Virus record (IMG/VR): IMGVR_UViG_3300025151_000373
Coordinates: 1 to 21,044 of that record
Strand: one strand, 5' to 3'
From: a virus
Length of the DNA: 21,044 nt
The position numbers were made by a program, and so were the translations under genes. The notes below the pieces were generated by a model. It made no database searches. It was given only the letters and a program-made list of their open reading frames with translations, and was not told where the DNA came from. Shown piece after piece: positions 11,863 through 20,858 of this stretch (position 1 is its first letter; the number at the start of each line of letters is the position of its first letter).

Positions 11863-12551
11863 TGGCTGTAGATGTAAATAGAATGAAGAACCCCAAGGCT
11901 GCTAAAAATCAGCAGCAAGGGGCTATACGCTTTTACTTACAGCAAGAGTTGAATAAGTTAAAGATTATTAATAAACTTAAAAATAATCTAAAAGGTACAG
12001 CAGTCGATGGCGACCCGTATATCCACGATGTTACAGGAAACTTAAAAAATAGTATAAAACCCAATAAAGATGGAGGACCTGTTTGGGGAGGGAATATTAT
12101 ATCTAAAATAAAAACAGATACTTACCTAGGATTAGGTATTGGTATTGACCAAGTGTCTGTAAAAATAGATATGGCTAAGTACGGAGATGTTTTGGATATG
12201 GGTAGAAAACCAAGTCCACAAGTCACTGTAGAAGATATTAAGCAATGGATTATATTAAAGTCTCAAAAGTACCCTACTACTAAATGGTATCTATTTAATA
12301 CGAGACAAGGGATTAGAGAGTTTTATGGTAGTGAGATGACACCTAAGATAGCTGCTTCTTTAGCCATACCTATTACTAAAAAAATACAGATAGACGGTGT
12401 TAGAGAAAGCGGTTGGCTAGATGTATTAAAAGGTAAAAAGGGGTTAAACGGTGCTTTAGATAGAGCATTTCTTAGATACCTTAGAGATTACGATGATTAC
12501 GCTTACGGTACGGTAATCAACAAACTAAACAAAATGTTAAGCAAGCTATAA
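11862..12551 (+). CDS. Tail-completion (HK97 gp10-like) candidate, 229 aa
   Basis: The protein starts MAVDVNRMKNPKAAKNQQQG. Features recalling the HK97 gp10/tail-completion class are an N-terminal helical Lys-rich region, VTGNLKNSIKP (about 54-64), a YGDVLDMGRKPSP segment (about 107-119), VEDIKQWIILKSQKYP, and a final ASLAIPITKKIQIDGVRESG. It directly precedes the tape measure, one base away. Homology is judged by pattern and position. A neighbouring neck protein role is the alternative. Confidence 0.5.
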   Translation: MAVDVNRMKNPKAAKNQQQGAIRFYLQQELNKLKIINKLKNNLKGTAVDGDPYIHDVTGNLKNSIKPNKDGGPVWGGNIISKIKTDTYLGLGIGIDQVSVKIDMAKYGDVLDMGRKPSPQVTVEDIKQWIILKSQKYPTTKWYLFNTRQGIREFYGSEMTPKIAASLAIPITKKIQIDGVRESGWLDVLKGKKGLNGALDRAFLRYLRDYDDYAYGTVINKLNKMLSKL

Positions 12552-12552
12552 A

Positions 12553-15500
12553 ATGGCAGAACAAAGCAATAGAATACAGTTTCTAAAAGATGCGTTAAAG
12601 AACCTATCTTCAGCTGTAAAAGAGGTTAGCAATGGTCTTATCGACCTTGAAAAGGTTATATCAAGACTTTCAGGCAAAACTAGAGAGTTTGCTAAAGAGC
12701 AACAGGCTGCAGCACAGTCGGTAAACCGTGTAGGTAAAAACCTTAAAGACACTGCAAAGACGGTAGATGATTACGGTAAGAATACCGAGAAAGCATCAAA
12801 GTCTCAAAAAGGATTGTTTGGAGGTCTTCGTAAAAACCTTAGGACGATTGTTCAGTTTTACGGGGCTTATCAAATATTAAATATTGCACTATCCGCTTTT
12901 AGAGAATTAGCAATAGGTTCTGCAAGACGAGCTGTTGCATTAGAAAAATCTTTAGCAGATTTAAGAGCTGTGGCAGGGTTAACCGCTGAAGATGTATCTG
13001 CATTAAAAGACGTTGTATTTGAAGTGGCGGGAGCTACATCTTTGACTTCTACTGAGGTTGTTTCATTGCAAAAAGAACTTGCTAAACTAGGTACTTCTGT
13101 AACTGATATTGAGAATTTAACACTACCTATTGCACTTTTATCTCAGGCATTAGGAGAAGATGCTGGAGGTGTAGCAGCTACACTAAAGAAGACGCTAAAT
13201 CAGTTTCAGGCAACATCTTCAGAATCAGAAAGATTTGCCAATATACTTTTAGGTGCAGTTAATGAAACCGCACTTAGTTTAACTGACCTCGGTACAGCAT
13301 TAGGTTATGTTGGTCCACTTGGGGCGCAACTTGGAGTAAGCTTTGAGGAAACAGCTGCTTTATTAGGTATTCTTGCTGACAATGGATTTAAAGCATCTAA
13401 GGCAGGTACAGGTCTTCGTTCTTTCTTCATTGCAGCTGCTAAAGACGGTAGACCATTTAATGAGTTCTTAGAAGATGTAGGTAGCAGAAGTTTAGATGCT
13501 ACTGAGGCTGTACAGACTTTTGGAAAAATAGCGGCTTCACAAGCATTAGTTTTAGGTGAAAACGTAGATAAGTACAAAGAGCTTTCTAAAGAGCTTCAAG
13601 ATTCCACAAGACTTTTAAAGGCAAATGCAGACCAAATGGCTTCTACGCAAGGTCAGATTGATTTGCTTTCTTCTGCTTATGATAAAGCCTCTACTAGATT
13701 AGGAGAATATATTACTAAAACAGATTTATTTCTTAGTGTTATAGCAATTTTTGATAGGAAGGTTGCTGGTCAAGCTGCTGCATATAAAGTTATATCAGAA
13801 GCTACTGAAACTACTAAGGAAGCTTTAGACCTGTTAATAGAAAGTCAAGCTAGATTTAATAAGACTTCAGAAAACACACTCACTGAAACAGAGCTTGTTG
13901 AAAAAGCATTTGATTCTTTAGGTAATAAAGTAGATATAACTAGAGAACAGTTTCTTTTTAGATTTAATGAAGAGCTTGAAAAAACAGGAAGTGTTCAAGA
14001 GGCTTTAACAAATTTAGGGAAAACTTGGAACAATGAATTAAACGAGGCTGCATTAACCATACAAGCTCTTATAGATATTACATACGCTCAAAGCAAATCT
14101 TTAGATGATGCTTATATTGCTCAAGAAGCTAATAGTGCTTCTGTAAAAAGGTATAAAGAAGAATATCAAGGTTTGTTATCTTTAACTAGAAAAGGTATCA
14201 ATGTAGACAAAGAAAAAAGCATCTTAACAAAACAAATAGACAAAGAAATATCAGCTTTGCAAAAAGCTAGCTTCAAAGCAGCTGCTGATAGAGATTTTGA
14301 GCAACAAAATATTATTATAAAAAGAATTGAGCTTTTAAAAGAGCAAAAAGAAGAAATAGGAAAATTATCTGTTTCAGAAGAAACGTTGGCTAATCAAAGG
14401 AAAAAAAGAGATAAGCAAGCTAGAGAGTCTTTTGAAAAAGATTTAGCAAGTTATATAGAGAGAATTAAAGAAACTGAAAAGGCTATTTCTGAACTTCCTG
14501 AAGGTGTTTCTGACAAGTTATTTACTCAACAGGTAGATTTACTTACAGGTTTCTTTGGTAGTGCTGAAGATATTATAGCTCAAGCAACAAAAAGGTTTGG
14601 TGCTGACTCAGAGTTTGTTAAAGCTTTGATTGAAACGTTAAAAAAGGCTTCTAAAAAAGTAAGTGTCGAACTACCTAAAGACCCTTTTGCAGATACTATA
14701 TTAGATTTCTCAGACCTTGCGGCTTTTGATGAAGGAGATGTAGAAGGTGTTACGAAAGTTGCTAAGACTGCTGCTGAAAAAATTAGAGACGCTTTTAAGG
14801 GTGTTGAGTTAGGTGAAGTTATTGCTGAAGGATTAGAAACCGCAGCGGATGCTATATCTAATTTCAACGATACCGCTCTTGAGAACACAAAGAACAGACT
14901 TGATGCGGAAAAGTCTTCTATTGAAAATAGGTATCAGATAGAACAAGATATTCTTAAGTCTCAGTTAGATAACCAATTAATTACAGAATCTCAGTTTAGA
15001 CAAAAACAAAGAGAACTTCAAAAAGCAAAAATAGCAGAAGAGAACGCTATTGATAAACAGATATTTGATTCTGAAAAGAAAAGAGACAGACAAAACGCCT
15101 CTACAGATTACCTGCAAGCAATAGCTTCTATTATACCTACGCTTATCGCTTACGATAAAACGGCTGACCCTGTAAGTGTATTGACTAAGGCTGCTATTAC
15201 AGGAGCGTTAGCAACAGCCGCTTATGGTGCTGAGTTAGCTGCTATTGGACAGCGTAAGTTCTTCCCTAAGAAGTTTGAGCAAGGGGGTATGGTATCAGGT
15301 CCTTCACACAATCAAGGCGGTGTACCATTTAGCGTACAAGGTCAGGGAGGCTACGAGATGGAAGGTGGTGAGTTCATTGTAAATAAACGTGCTACTGCTA
15401 AACACTACGACCTGTTACAGCGTATCAATGACTCATACCGTACAGCTCCTAAAATGGGTCGTATGAAGTTTGCTGATGGTGGTTTGATTAATAGCCCTAT

Positions 15501-15654
15501 GAATGAAAGTGTAGATTACCTAAAGGCTATTGCCGAAGCTACTACCTCAACAGCTATTGGTGTAAGTAAACCTGTAAGAGCTTATGTGTCTGATAAAGAC
15601 CTACGCACAAATGCTACAGAACGTAGAATTAGAGACAGAAACGATAGATTATAA
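12553..15654 (+). CDS. Tail tape measure protein, 1033 aa
   Basis: This fixes tail length and aids DNA ejection. Residues 1-90 are coiled coil. About 98-122 is hydrophobic. Residues 130-300 match the TP901-1-type tape-measure core (RAVALEKSLADLRAV, SFEETAALLGILADNGF, AGTGLRS at 284-290). Central helices follow to about 850, then a second hydrophobic region (about 851-900) and a Gly-rich segment (GGMVSGPSHNQGGVPFSVQG, about 911-930) common in such phages. By the usual 0.15 nm per residue, a tail near 150 nm is expected. The stop overlaps the next ATG by one base. Confidence 0.92.
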   Translation: MAEQSNRIQFLKDALKNLSSAVKEVSNGLIDLEKVISRLSGKTREFAKEQQAAAQSVNRVGKNLKDTAKTVDDYGKNTEKASKSQKGLFGGLRKNLRTIVQFYGAYQILNIALSAFRELAIGSARRAVALEKSLADLRAVAGLTAEDVSALKDVVFEVAGATSLTSTEVVSLQKELAKLGTSVTDIENLTLPIALLSQALGEDAGGVAATLKKTLNQFQATSSESERFANILLGAVNETALSLTDLGTALGYVGPLGAQLGVSFEETAALLGILADNGFKASKAGTGLRSFFIAAAKDGRPFNEFLEDVGSRSLDATEAVQTFGKIAASQALVLGENVDKYKELSKELQDSTRLLKANADQMASTQGQIDLLSSAYDKASTRLGEYITKTDLFLSVIAIFDRKVAGQAAAYKVISEATETTKEALDLLIESQARFNKTSENTLTETELVEKAFDSLGNKVDITREQFLFRFNEELEKTGSVQEALTNLGKTWNNELNEAALTIQALIDITYAQSKSLDDAYIAQEANSASVKRYKEEYQGLLSLTRKGINVDKEKSILTKQIDKEISALQKASFKAAADRDFEQQNIIIKRIELLKEQKEEIGKLSVSEETLANQRKKRDKQARESFEKDLASYIERIKETEKAISELPEGVSDKLFTQQVDLLTGFFGSAEDIIAQATKRFGADSEFVKALIETLKKASKKVSVELPKDPFADTILDFSDLAAFDEGDVEGVTKVAKTAAEKIRDAFKGVELGEVIAEGLETAADAISNFNDTALENTKNRLDAEKSSIENRYQIEQDILKSQLDNQLITESQFRQKQRELQKAKIAEENAIDKQIFDSEKKRDRQNASTDYLQAIASIIPTLIAYDKTADPVSVLTKAAITGALATAAYGAELAAIGQRKFFPKKFEQGGMVSGPSHNQGGVPFSVQGQGGYEMEGGEFIVNKRATAKHYDLLQRINDSYRTAPKMGRMKFADGGLINSPMNESVDYLKAIAEATTSTAIGVSKPVRAYVSDKDLRTNATERRIRDRNDRL

Positions 15655-16217
15655 TGGCAGATTTAGTATTCAAACAAGGAATTGATAGCACGTTATTCAG
15701 TGTAGCTCTTACCCGTACATCTTCAAACACCCTTGAAGAAGTTACTGCAACAGGAGCGTTTCAGGCTAGAGATGTAGTAAGAATTACATACACGCCATCA
15801 GGAAGTTATCCAAGAGCTGTATACGCTGTATGTACAAATGCTGTAGGTGCTGCTGAATTTACATTTGATGAAAATATATATCCTGTAACTTTAACTTCTA
15901 TAACAGGTGATATATATTTATACAACAGAGACGATGTAGCAGACACAGGCTCTTATAGAATTGGTGTAGATGTAGAGAACGGATTGTATTCAAAAGCATA
16001 CTTACAGTACGAAAACAATATTACGTACTCATTAATCATACCTACCAAACGAAGAGAATACTTTGGTGCAGCATCAACTATTATAACACAATCAGATGTT
16101 GCTTTTGCAGACTACTGTGACAACAAAGCATACGGGGTGGGTTTATCAGAAGCATCCTTAACCAACCTAAACAACAAGTTTAAGTCTTCGTTAGAATTTA
16201 ATATCGCTACACGTTAG
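15654..16217 (+). CDS. Tail protein, 187 aa, unknown
   Basis: The product begins MADLVFKQGIDSTLFSVALT and is beta-rich with many Thr, Val and Tyr residues, ending in SSLEFNIATR. Position after the tape measure and before a 919-aa virion protein suggests a distal tail or tail-tip component. No signal peptide or catalytic site is seen. It overlaps the tape-measure stop by one base and precedes the next start by one base. Confidence 0.6.
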   Translation: MADLVFKQGIDSTLFSVALTRTSSNTLEEVTATGAFQARDVVRITYTPSGSYPRAVYAVCTNAVGAAEFTFDENIYPVTLTSITGDIYLYNRDDVADTGSYRIGVDVENGLYSKAYLQYENNITYSLIIPTKRREYFGAASTIITQSDVAFADYCDNKAYGVGLSEASLTNLNNKFKSSLEFNIATR

Positions 16218-16218
16218 T

Positions 16219-18978
16219 ATGGAATTTAAATTAGAGATTAGTCGAGACAATGTTACCTACTATGAGGTTGACTTGTTTCCTGAACAGCAATTAGATTACG
16301 ATTTAGATTTTTACGACAGCTTAGAAATCGACAAGGTAAAGCTTCCGTTTTACACCAAACTTCGTATTCCTCTAACCGCAAACAATAAAGCATCTAACAG
16401 GTTTAATTTTGACCCACTAACTAGTACGAGTGCCGATTTTCCTAAAGATGATTTTTATTTCACAATAAGTGTATTTGGGTCTTCTGTAACAGAGATAGGT
16501 GGTATTCTAAACATCAAGTCTTTTGAGTACAACTCATCACAATCATATATAGAAGTAGAACTGAAAGACTATCTTTCTAAATATATCGCGGGCATAAGCG
16601 ACCTAAAGCTAGGTACACTATACGGCTCTGAAACAGCATACTATAGAAACAGACATACCTTTGCTGATTTTTTAACTACTACTGCAAGTGGTGGTGAAGC
16701 AGGTACTATAGGTCAAAACCCTGACTATACACGTCCTATATCTTTTCCTTACGTAGACTTCTGTAATGATGTAGACGGTAAGTTTGGATATGCTGCAAGA
16801 CAGTTTATGGAGTACGGAGCAGGTCTTAACAGAACAGGTATTATGCCTGTGTTTTCAGTGCCTAAGTTTTTAGAGTACATAGGTCTTTATTTAGATACAG
16901 CGAGTTTTCCTTTACGTGTAGACTCAAAACTTTTTGGCGTAGGAGATTTCGCAGGTAGCCCTGCCTTTGCTGATATGCAGCCTGAAAAGCTACATATGGT
17001 AATTCCTTCTCAGTTGCTTGCAAAGCAAGATGTAAATAGAAGAAACTTTAGTGTTAGACAATCACCTGCTTGGGCAGGAACAAACAAAAACCTAGACTAT
17101 TGCGGAGATGTTCTAGGAACTCAAAAACTAATCAGAACAGATTGGTTTGGAAGTATGGAAACCGCAGGGAACTACGGAACTGATGGCGAAGGCGACCCTG
17201 TATACGCTGTAGAAGAATGGGGAGCAGACAAACGTATGGGGTTCTACCCTTACGATACTACAACAGGATTTGACGATGATGGAATACGAGGGTATTTCTG
17301 TCCTAAAGTTTCATTTAACTCTTCTATAAGTCTTGCTTCAGGAAATCAAGCTGCTACAATACAAAGAATTAAATATGAGATTCCTGTAATTCAGGATGAT
17401 AAGATAGTTGTAAACATAGATACTGCTAACGCTAATTCAGATATGGATTTTGGTGTTTATGTTGGAATCTATGTAGACGGTGTTATAAAAAAGAAAATAC
17501 GACTTCAAGACAGTGGAGGAAATGACCTAGTATTAAACGCTCAAAACGCAGCAACTTCTCAAGGGTACTCAAATAAAAACGATTTCAATGCTACATTTGA
17601 TTATAAAGCTTGTGACGGTAATGCTTTCACTACAGGTACAGATACAGGTGCTATATACGCATACAATGCTGCTTGGGTAGATATTCTTGAGTTTGAATCT
17701 ATCACAGCTTACTTTCCACAAGGTGAGGAATTGTTTATAGATGGTGGCAGCCAATACAGCATAAATTACTTCCTTGAACCACTAGACGGTTCATTAGTAA
17801 TTGAATATGTTGACAACTACGCTTTTCAACCTGCTAATCCTACCATACCTTATTTTTATGCAGCAAGTACAAACATTTCTACTTTTGAAACTTACGATAT
17901 TAAAAAGGCTATTACTAGAATTGGAGAGCCTGACGGTTCAGGAGATTATGGGCAGCTGAATATTAAGTTTAATTCAAACGCAGACACCTTCCTTTACAAG
18001 ACTGACGATGAATTTTCTATCGAAGATTCTATAAACGATACTTGTCCACTAAAGGTTATGGATATTCTTCCTGAAGTATTAAATAGATTTGACTGTGGAT
18101 TGTTTTATCAATATGACAACTCCACATCACAACACGTACTTCGTATAGACCCACTATCAGTTGTAAGAAGCGGAAGTCAAGACATTAACAGTTTAGTTGA
18201 TGACCTAAAGTCTGTTAAGATATTTAACGGTGGAGATAAGGTTAAAACACTCACACTAAACAACAAAGACTACGACCTTTACTTTGATGATTTTGATAAT
18301 GACGACATAACCATTGGCTCTACCACTCAAGACATAAATCAAGAAGGTATAACTGAAATAAAGATAGACCTAAACTCTTCTATTTATTACCGTTCTGTTT
18401 GTGGTGAAGAAGGTCCAAATTATGACGAGGTAACAAACTACAAAGCTTTCAGTCAAAATGAATTAGGTTTTACAGAAAACATCTTTACTCCTAATAAAGA
18501 CGTAGGTTTAAGATTTGCTTACTTAGATAAGCCGTTATATAAAACCAATTTACTTGTTCCTTATGTAACCCTTAAAGGTTTTGGTATCAATGAAAATATG
18601 GTTACGGATTCTCAAATAATATTTTCCAACATTTATCTTCCTACGCTAACTACAAACATTGGCGGTCAACATATATTTAACGGGAGGTTATTTTCATATA
18701 ATACAGCAGGTTGGTCTTTAATGTTTGAAGACGAAGACGGTAACACTACAGACTCTTACGATAGTATTTTTGCTGTATCTGAAAAGATATTACAAAGTGA
18801 AAATCCTCGTATAGAATTTGATATGGTTGTTCCTACATCAAGCCTTGCTTCATTAGACTTCTTTTTACAAACTTTATCAGCTACGAGATTTACCTCTAAT
18901 GGCATACTTGTTAAGAGTGCAAGCGGTGAAGTATTTAATGATAACGCCTACCTTACTATAGAGGGTATATTACAATAA
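16219..18978 (+). CDS. Large tail-tip/baseplate protein candidate, 919 aa
   Basis: The N-terminus MEFKLEISRDNVTYYEVDLF begins a large beta-rich protein with many Asp, Asn and Tyr residues and repeated beta segments throughout. Candidate internal landmarks are a GYFCPKVSFNSSISL stretch and an acidic region (DDFDNDDITIG). No collagen-like, peptidase or lysozyme motif was noticed. Downstream of the tape measure this position is usually taken by distal tail, tail hub or receptor-contact proteins. The exact role cannot be read from the sequence. Confidence 0.6.
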   Translation: MEFKLEISRDNVTYYEVDLFPEQQLDYDLDFYDSLEIDKVKLPFYTKLRIPLTANNKASNRFNFDPLTSTSADFPKDDFYFTISVFGSSVTEIGGILNIKSFEYNSSQSYIEVELKDYLSKYIAGISDLKLGTLYGSETAYYRNRHTFADFLTTTASGGEAGTIGQNPDYTRPISFPYVDFCNDVDGKFGYAARQFMEYGAGLNRTGIMPVFSVPKFLEYIGLYLDTASFPLRVDSKLFGVGDFAGSPAFADMQPEKLHMVIPSQLLAKQDVNRRNFSVRQSPAWAGTNKNLDYCGDVLGTQKLIRTDWFGSMETAGNYGTDGEGDPVYAVEEWGADKRMGFYPYDTTTGFDDDGIRGYFCPKVSFNSSISLASGNQAATIQRIKYEIPVIQDDKIVVNIDTANANSDMDFGVYVGIYVDGVIKKKIRLQDSGGNDLVLNAQNAATSQGYSNKNDFNATFDYKACDGNAFTTGTDTGAIYAYNAAWVDILEFESITAYFPQGEELFIDGGSQYSINYFLEPLDGSLVIEYVDNYAFQPANPTIPYFYAASTNISTFETYDIKKAITRIGEPDGSGDYGQLNIKFNSNADTFLYKTDDEFSIEDSINDTCPLKVMDILPEVLNRFDCGLFYQYDNSTSQHVLRIDPLSVVRSGSQDINSLVDDLKSVKIFNGGDKVKTLTLNNKDYDLYFDDFDNDDITIGSTTQDINQEGITEIKIDLNSSIYYRSVCGEEGPNYDEVTNYKAFSQNELGFTENIFTPNKDVGLRFAYLDKPLYKTNLLVPYVTLKGFGINENMVTDSQIIFSNIYLPTLTTNIGGQHIFNGRLFSYNTAGWSLMFEDEDGNTTDSYDSIFAVSEKILQSENPRIEFDMVVPTSSLASLDFFLQTLSATRFTSNGILVKSASGEVFNDNAYLTIEGILQ

Positions 18979-18988
18979 TTGTAAATTA
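18978..18988 (+). promoter_or_regulatory. Late-gene motif ATTGTAAATTA, copy 3
   Basis: The motif overlaps the last base of the 919-aa gene's stop and ends five bases before ATG 18994. Here it lies inside the ribosome-binding region, so it may be a translation signal as well as, or instead of, a promoter. Confidence 0.4.
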
Positions 18989-18993
18989 ATGTG

Positions 18994-19773
18994 ATGGCTA
19001 CATACAACGACTACCCACAATCTGCTACTAACAACGCCAAGAAAGTTCTTGAGTGGAAAAAGAAGTACGGAAAAGAAGTTAAAGGAATGACTTCAGTGGG
19101 TTGGACTCGTGCAAGACAGTTAGCCTCAAGAAGAAAGCTATCATATGATACTATTGCTAGAATGGCTGCATTTAATCGTCACAGAAAGAATGCTGAGATT
19201 GACCCTAAGTATAAGGACACTCCTTGGAAAGATAGAGGCTATGTTGCTTGGCTTGGGTGGGGAGGAACTTCAGGCGTTAATTGGGCGATTAAAAAAGCTG
19301 AGTCAATCCGAAAAGGAACAGTTAAGGCTAGTGCAGACATCGCTGACCTCCCGTGGGGTAATCGCAAAAAACAAGATGATTACGCAACACAGGGTAAGGA
19401 TGGAAGCATTAAGAAATCTCCCAAAGCACCTAAGAGCGATACTCCTAACAAGAGTCCTAAAGGTGTTGGAAAAGGTGGAAAGCTATCTCCAAAGATTATT
19501 AAGTCTATAGAAAGCAAAGTAGCAAAGCATAATGAAAAGTACCCTGATAAAAAGATTGGTGTCGGAGCTGCAAAGCGTGTTGTGTTACGTGGTATGGGTG
19601 CATACAATACGTCTCACTCACCCAAAGTTACCTCTGCAACTCAATGGGGACTTGCAAGACTAAACGCATTTTTATACTTGGTAAAGAACGGTAAGCCTTC
19701 TAACCCAAAGTATGTACAAGATAATGACCTGCTACCAAGCTGGCATAAAAGAAAAACTAAAAAGAATGGATAA
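18994..19773 (+). CDS. Two-domain basic virion-associated protein, 259 aa
   Basis: ATG 18994 (MATYNDYPQSATNNAKKVLE) is preferred over GTG 18991. Residues 1-105 form one domain (TSVGWTRARQLASRRKLSYD, then YVAWLGWGGTSG). A Lys/Pro/Ser/Gly-rich linker spans about 135-165. The C-terminal domain has RVVLRGMGAYNTSHSPKVTS and LARLNAFLYLVKNGKPSNPK, resembling a phage domain of unknown function I recall as DUF5824. Both domains are strongly basic. It precedes the protease-scaffold gene with an eight-base overlap, suggesting a capsid-assembly or internal-protein role. Confidence 0.65.
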   Translation: MATYNDYPQSATNNAKKVLEWKKKYGKEVKGMTSVGWTRARQLASRRKLSYDTIARMAAFNRHRKNAEIDPKYKDTPWKDRGYVAWLGWGGTSGVNWAIKKAESIRKGTVKASADIADLPWGNRKKQDDYATQGKDGSIKKSPKAPKSDTPNKSPKGVGKGGKLSPKIIKSIESKVAKHNEKYPDKKIGVGAAKRVVLRGMGAYNTSHSPKVTSATQWGLARLNAFLYLVKNGKPSNPKYVQDNDLLPSWHKRKTKKNG

Positions 19774-20812
19774 CTTACCATTATTTGATATATCGTTAGA
19801 AGATATTGCACAAGGGATGTACAAGATTTCCCTTGTAGACAAACCTGCTATTGAGGAAAACTTTATCTACTTCAACGAAGTTGAGCGAGTGCAGATGTTT
19901 TCTAATGACGAGAAGAAAGAAGTTGTAGGACCAATTATGATTCCTAACAAGGAAATCCTACGATTCAGCCCTGATATGGGATATTACTATGTACGCTTCA
20001 CAAAGGAGACAATCGAAGAGATTATGTACAAGTATTCTAAAGAAGGGTTGTTTAACGCATTTGGTATTAACCACTCATACGATACTGATGATGTGGTGAT
20101 GCTAGAAGTTTGGATGAAAGAGTCTGATAACGATAAGTCTAAAGACTATGGTTACAACCTACCAAACGGAACAGTATTCGTAAAGGCTAAGATTGAGTCT
20201 GACGAATTGTTTGCTTCGATTAAGAGTGGAGAGATAAATGGTTTCTCTATCGAGATTAAAGCTGATATTAAACCAACAAATAATAATGAACAAATGAATG
20301 AATTTGCTTTCGCCAAAGAACTTGGTAAGTTGGAGGCTCAATTTGAGGCTATGATGAACAAGTACGAGGCACGCATTGAAGCTTTGGAGAACGAAAACAA
20401 CGTACTCCTTGAAGCTGTGACATCTTTTGAAGATAAGTTCGCTGGCGTTGAAGACCTAAAGTCTGCTATCGAGATGATTCAAAAGCACATCGAGTCTATG
20501 GCCGCATCTCAAGAAGATGAGAAAATGGAGGAAGATGAAGAAAAAGAAGAGATGGCTTCTAACGAGGAAGAGGAAATGGCCTCTGACAAGGAAGAAGAAT
20601 CTTACGAAGCAACTGAAGAGGTTACTGAAGAAGTAACTGAAGAGTTTGAGGCTACTGAGGAAGAAGTTAACGAAACAGAAGTTGAGGAGCAATTCGCTGC
20701 TGAACAGAAAGAAGAAGAAGCTGAAGAAACAGTAGAAGACAAGACAGTAGTTTTTAATGGTATCACTCCTGAAAAAGTGAATATGATTAACAACTTCTTT
20801 AATCGCAAGTAA
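19766..20812 (+). CDS. XkdF-like prohead protease fused to an acidic scaffold, 348 aa
   Basis: Start ATG 19766 (MDNLPLFDISLEDIAQGMYK) overlaps the previous stop by eight bases. An upstream in-frame start at 19712 lies deeper in that gene. Residues 20-170 match the XkdF-like/S78_2 protease pattern: LVDKPAIEENF, VVGPIMIPNKEI, FGINHSYD with candidate catalytic H103, and EINGFSIEIKADI with candidate S161. Residues 190-260 are coiled coil, and the rest is a Glu-rich repetitive acidic tail, as in scaffolds. It probably assembles and matures the capsid encoded next. A separate scaffold could arise from ATG within NEQMNEFAFAKEL. Confidence 0.75.
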   Translation: MDNLPLFDISLEDIAQGMYKISLVDKPAIEENFIYFNEVERVQMFSNDEKKEVVGPIMIPNKEILRFSPDMGYYYVRFTKETIEEIMYKYSKEGLFNAFGINHSYDTDDVVMLEVWMKESDNDKSKDYGYNLPNGTVFVKAKIESDELFASIKSGEINGFSIEIKADIKPTNNNEQMNEFAFAKELGKLEAQFEAMMNKYEARIEALENENNVLLEAVTSFEDKFAGVEDLKSAIEMIQKHIESMAASQEDEKMEEDEEKEEMASNEEEEMASDKEEESYEATEEVTEEVTEEFEATEEEVNETEVEEQFAAEQKEEEAEETVEDKTVVFNGITPEKVNMINNFFNRK

Positions 20813-20814
20813 TT

Positions 20815-20825
20815 ATTGTAAATTA
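20815..20825 (+). promoter_or_regulatory. Late-gene motif ATTGTAAATTA, copy 4
   Basis: The motif lies 33 bases upstream of the capsid-like gene and shares TTATTGTAAATTA plus GTAAA with copy 1. It is the longest such spacer and best fits a promoter or processing site for a highly expressed gene. Confidence 0.45.
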
Positions 20826-20858
20826 AGTAAAACGAACCTTTTTTAAAATTCATATAAA

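Noticed and set aside
15374-15386. A further ATTGTAAAT match inside the tape-measure gene
   Set aside because: It lacks the final bases of the 11-mer (ATTGTAAATAA) and lies in coding sequence, so it is probably chance.
19145-19510. Plus-strand 121-aa frame inside the two-domain basic protein
   Set aside because: It is a shadow frame rich in Leu and Lys; the overlapping gene has conserved-looking domains.
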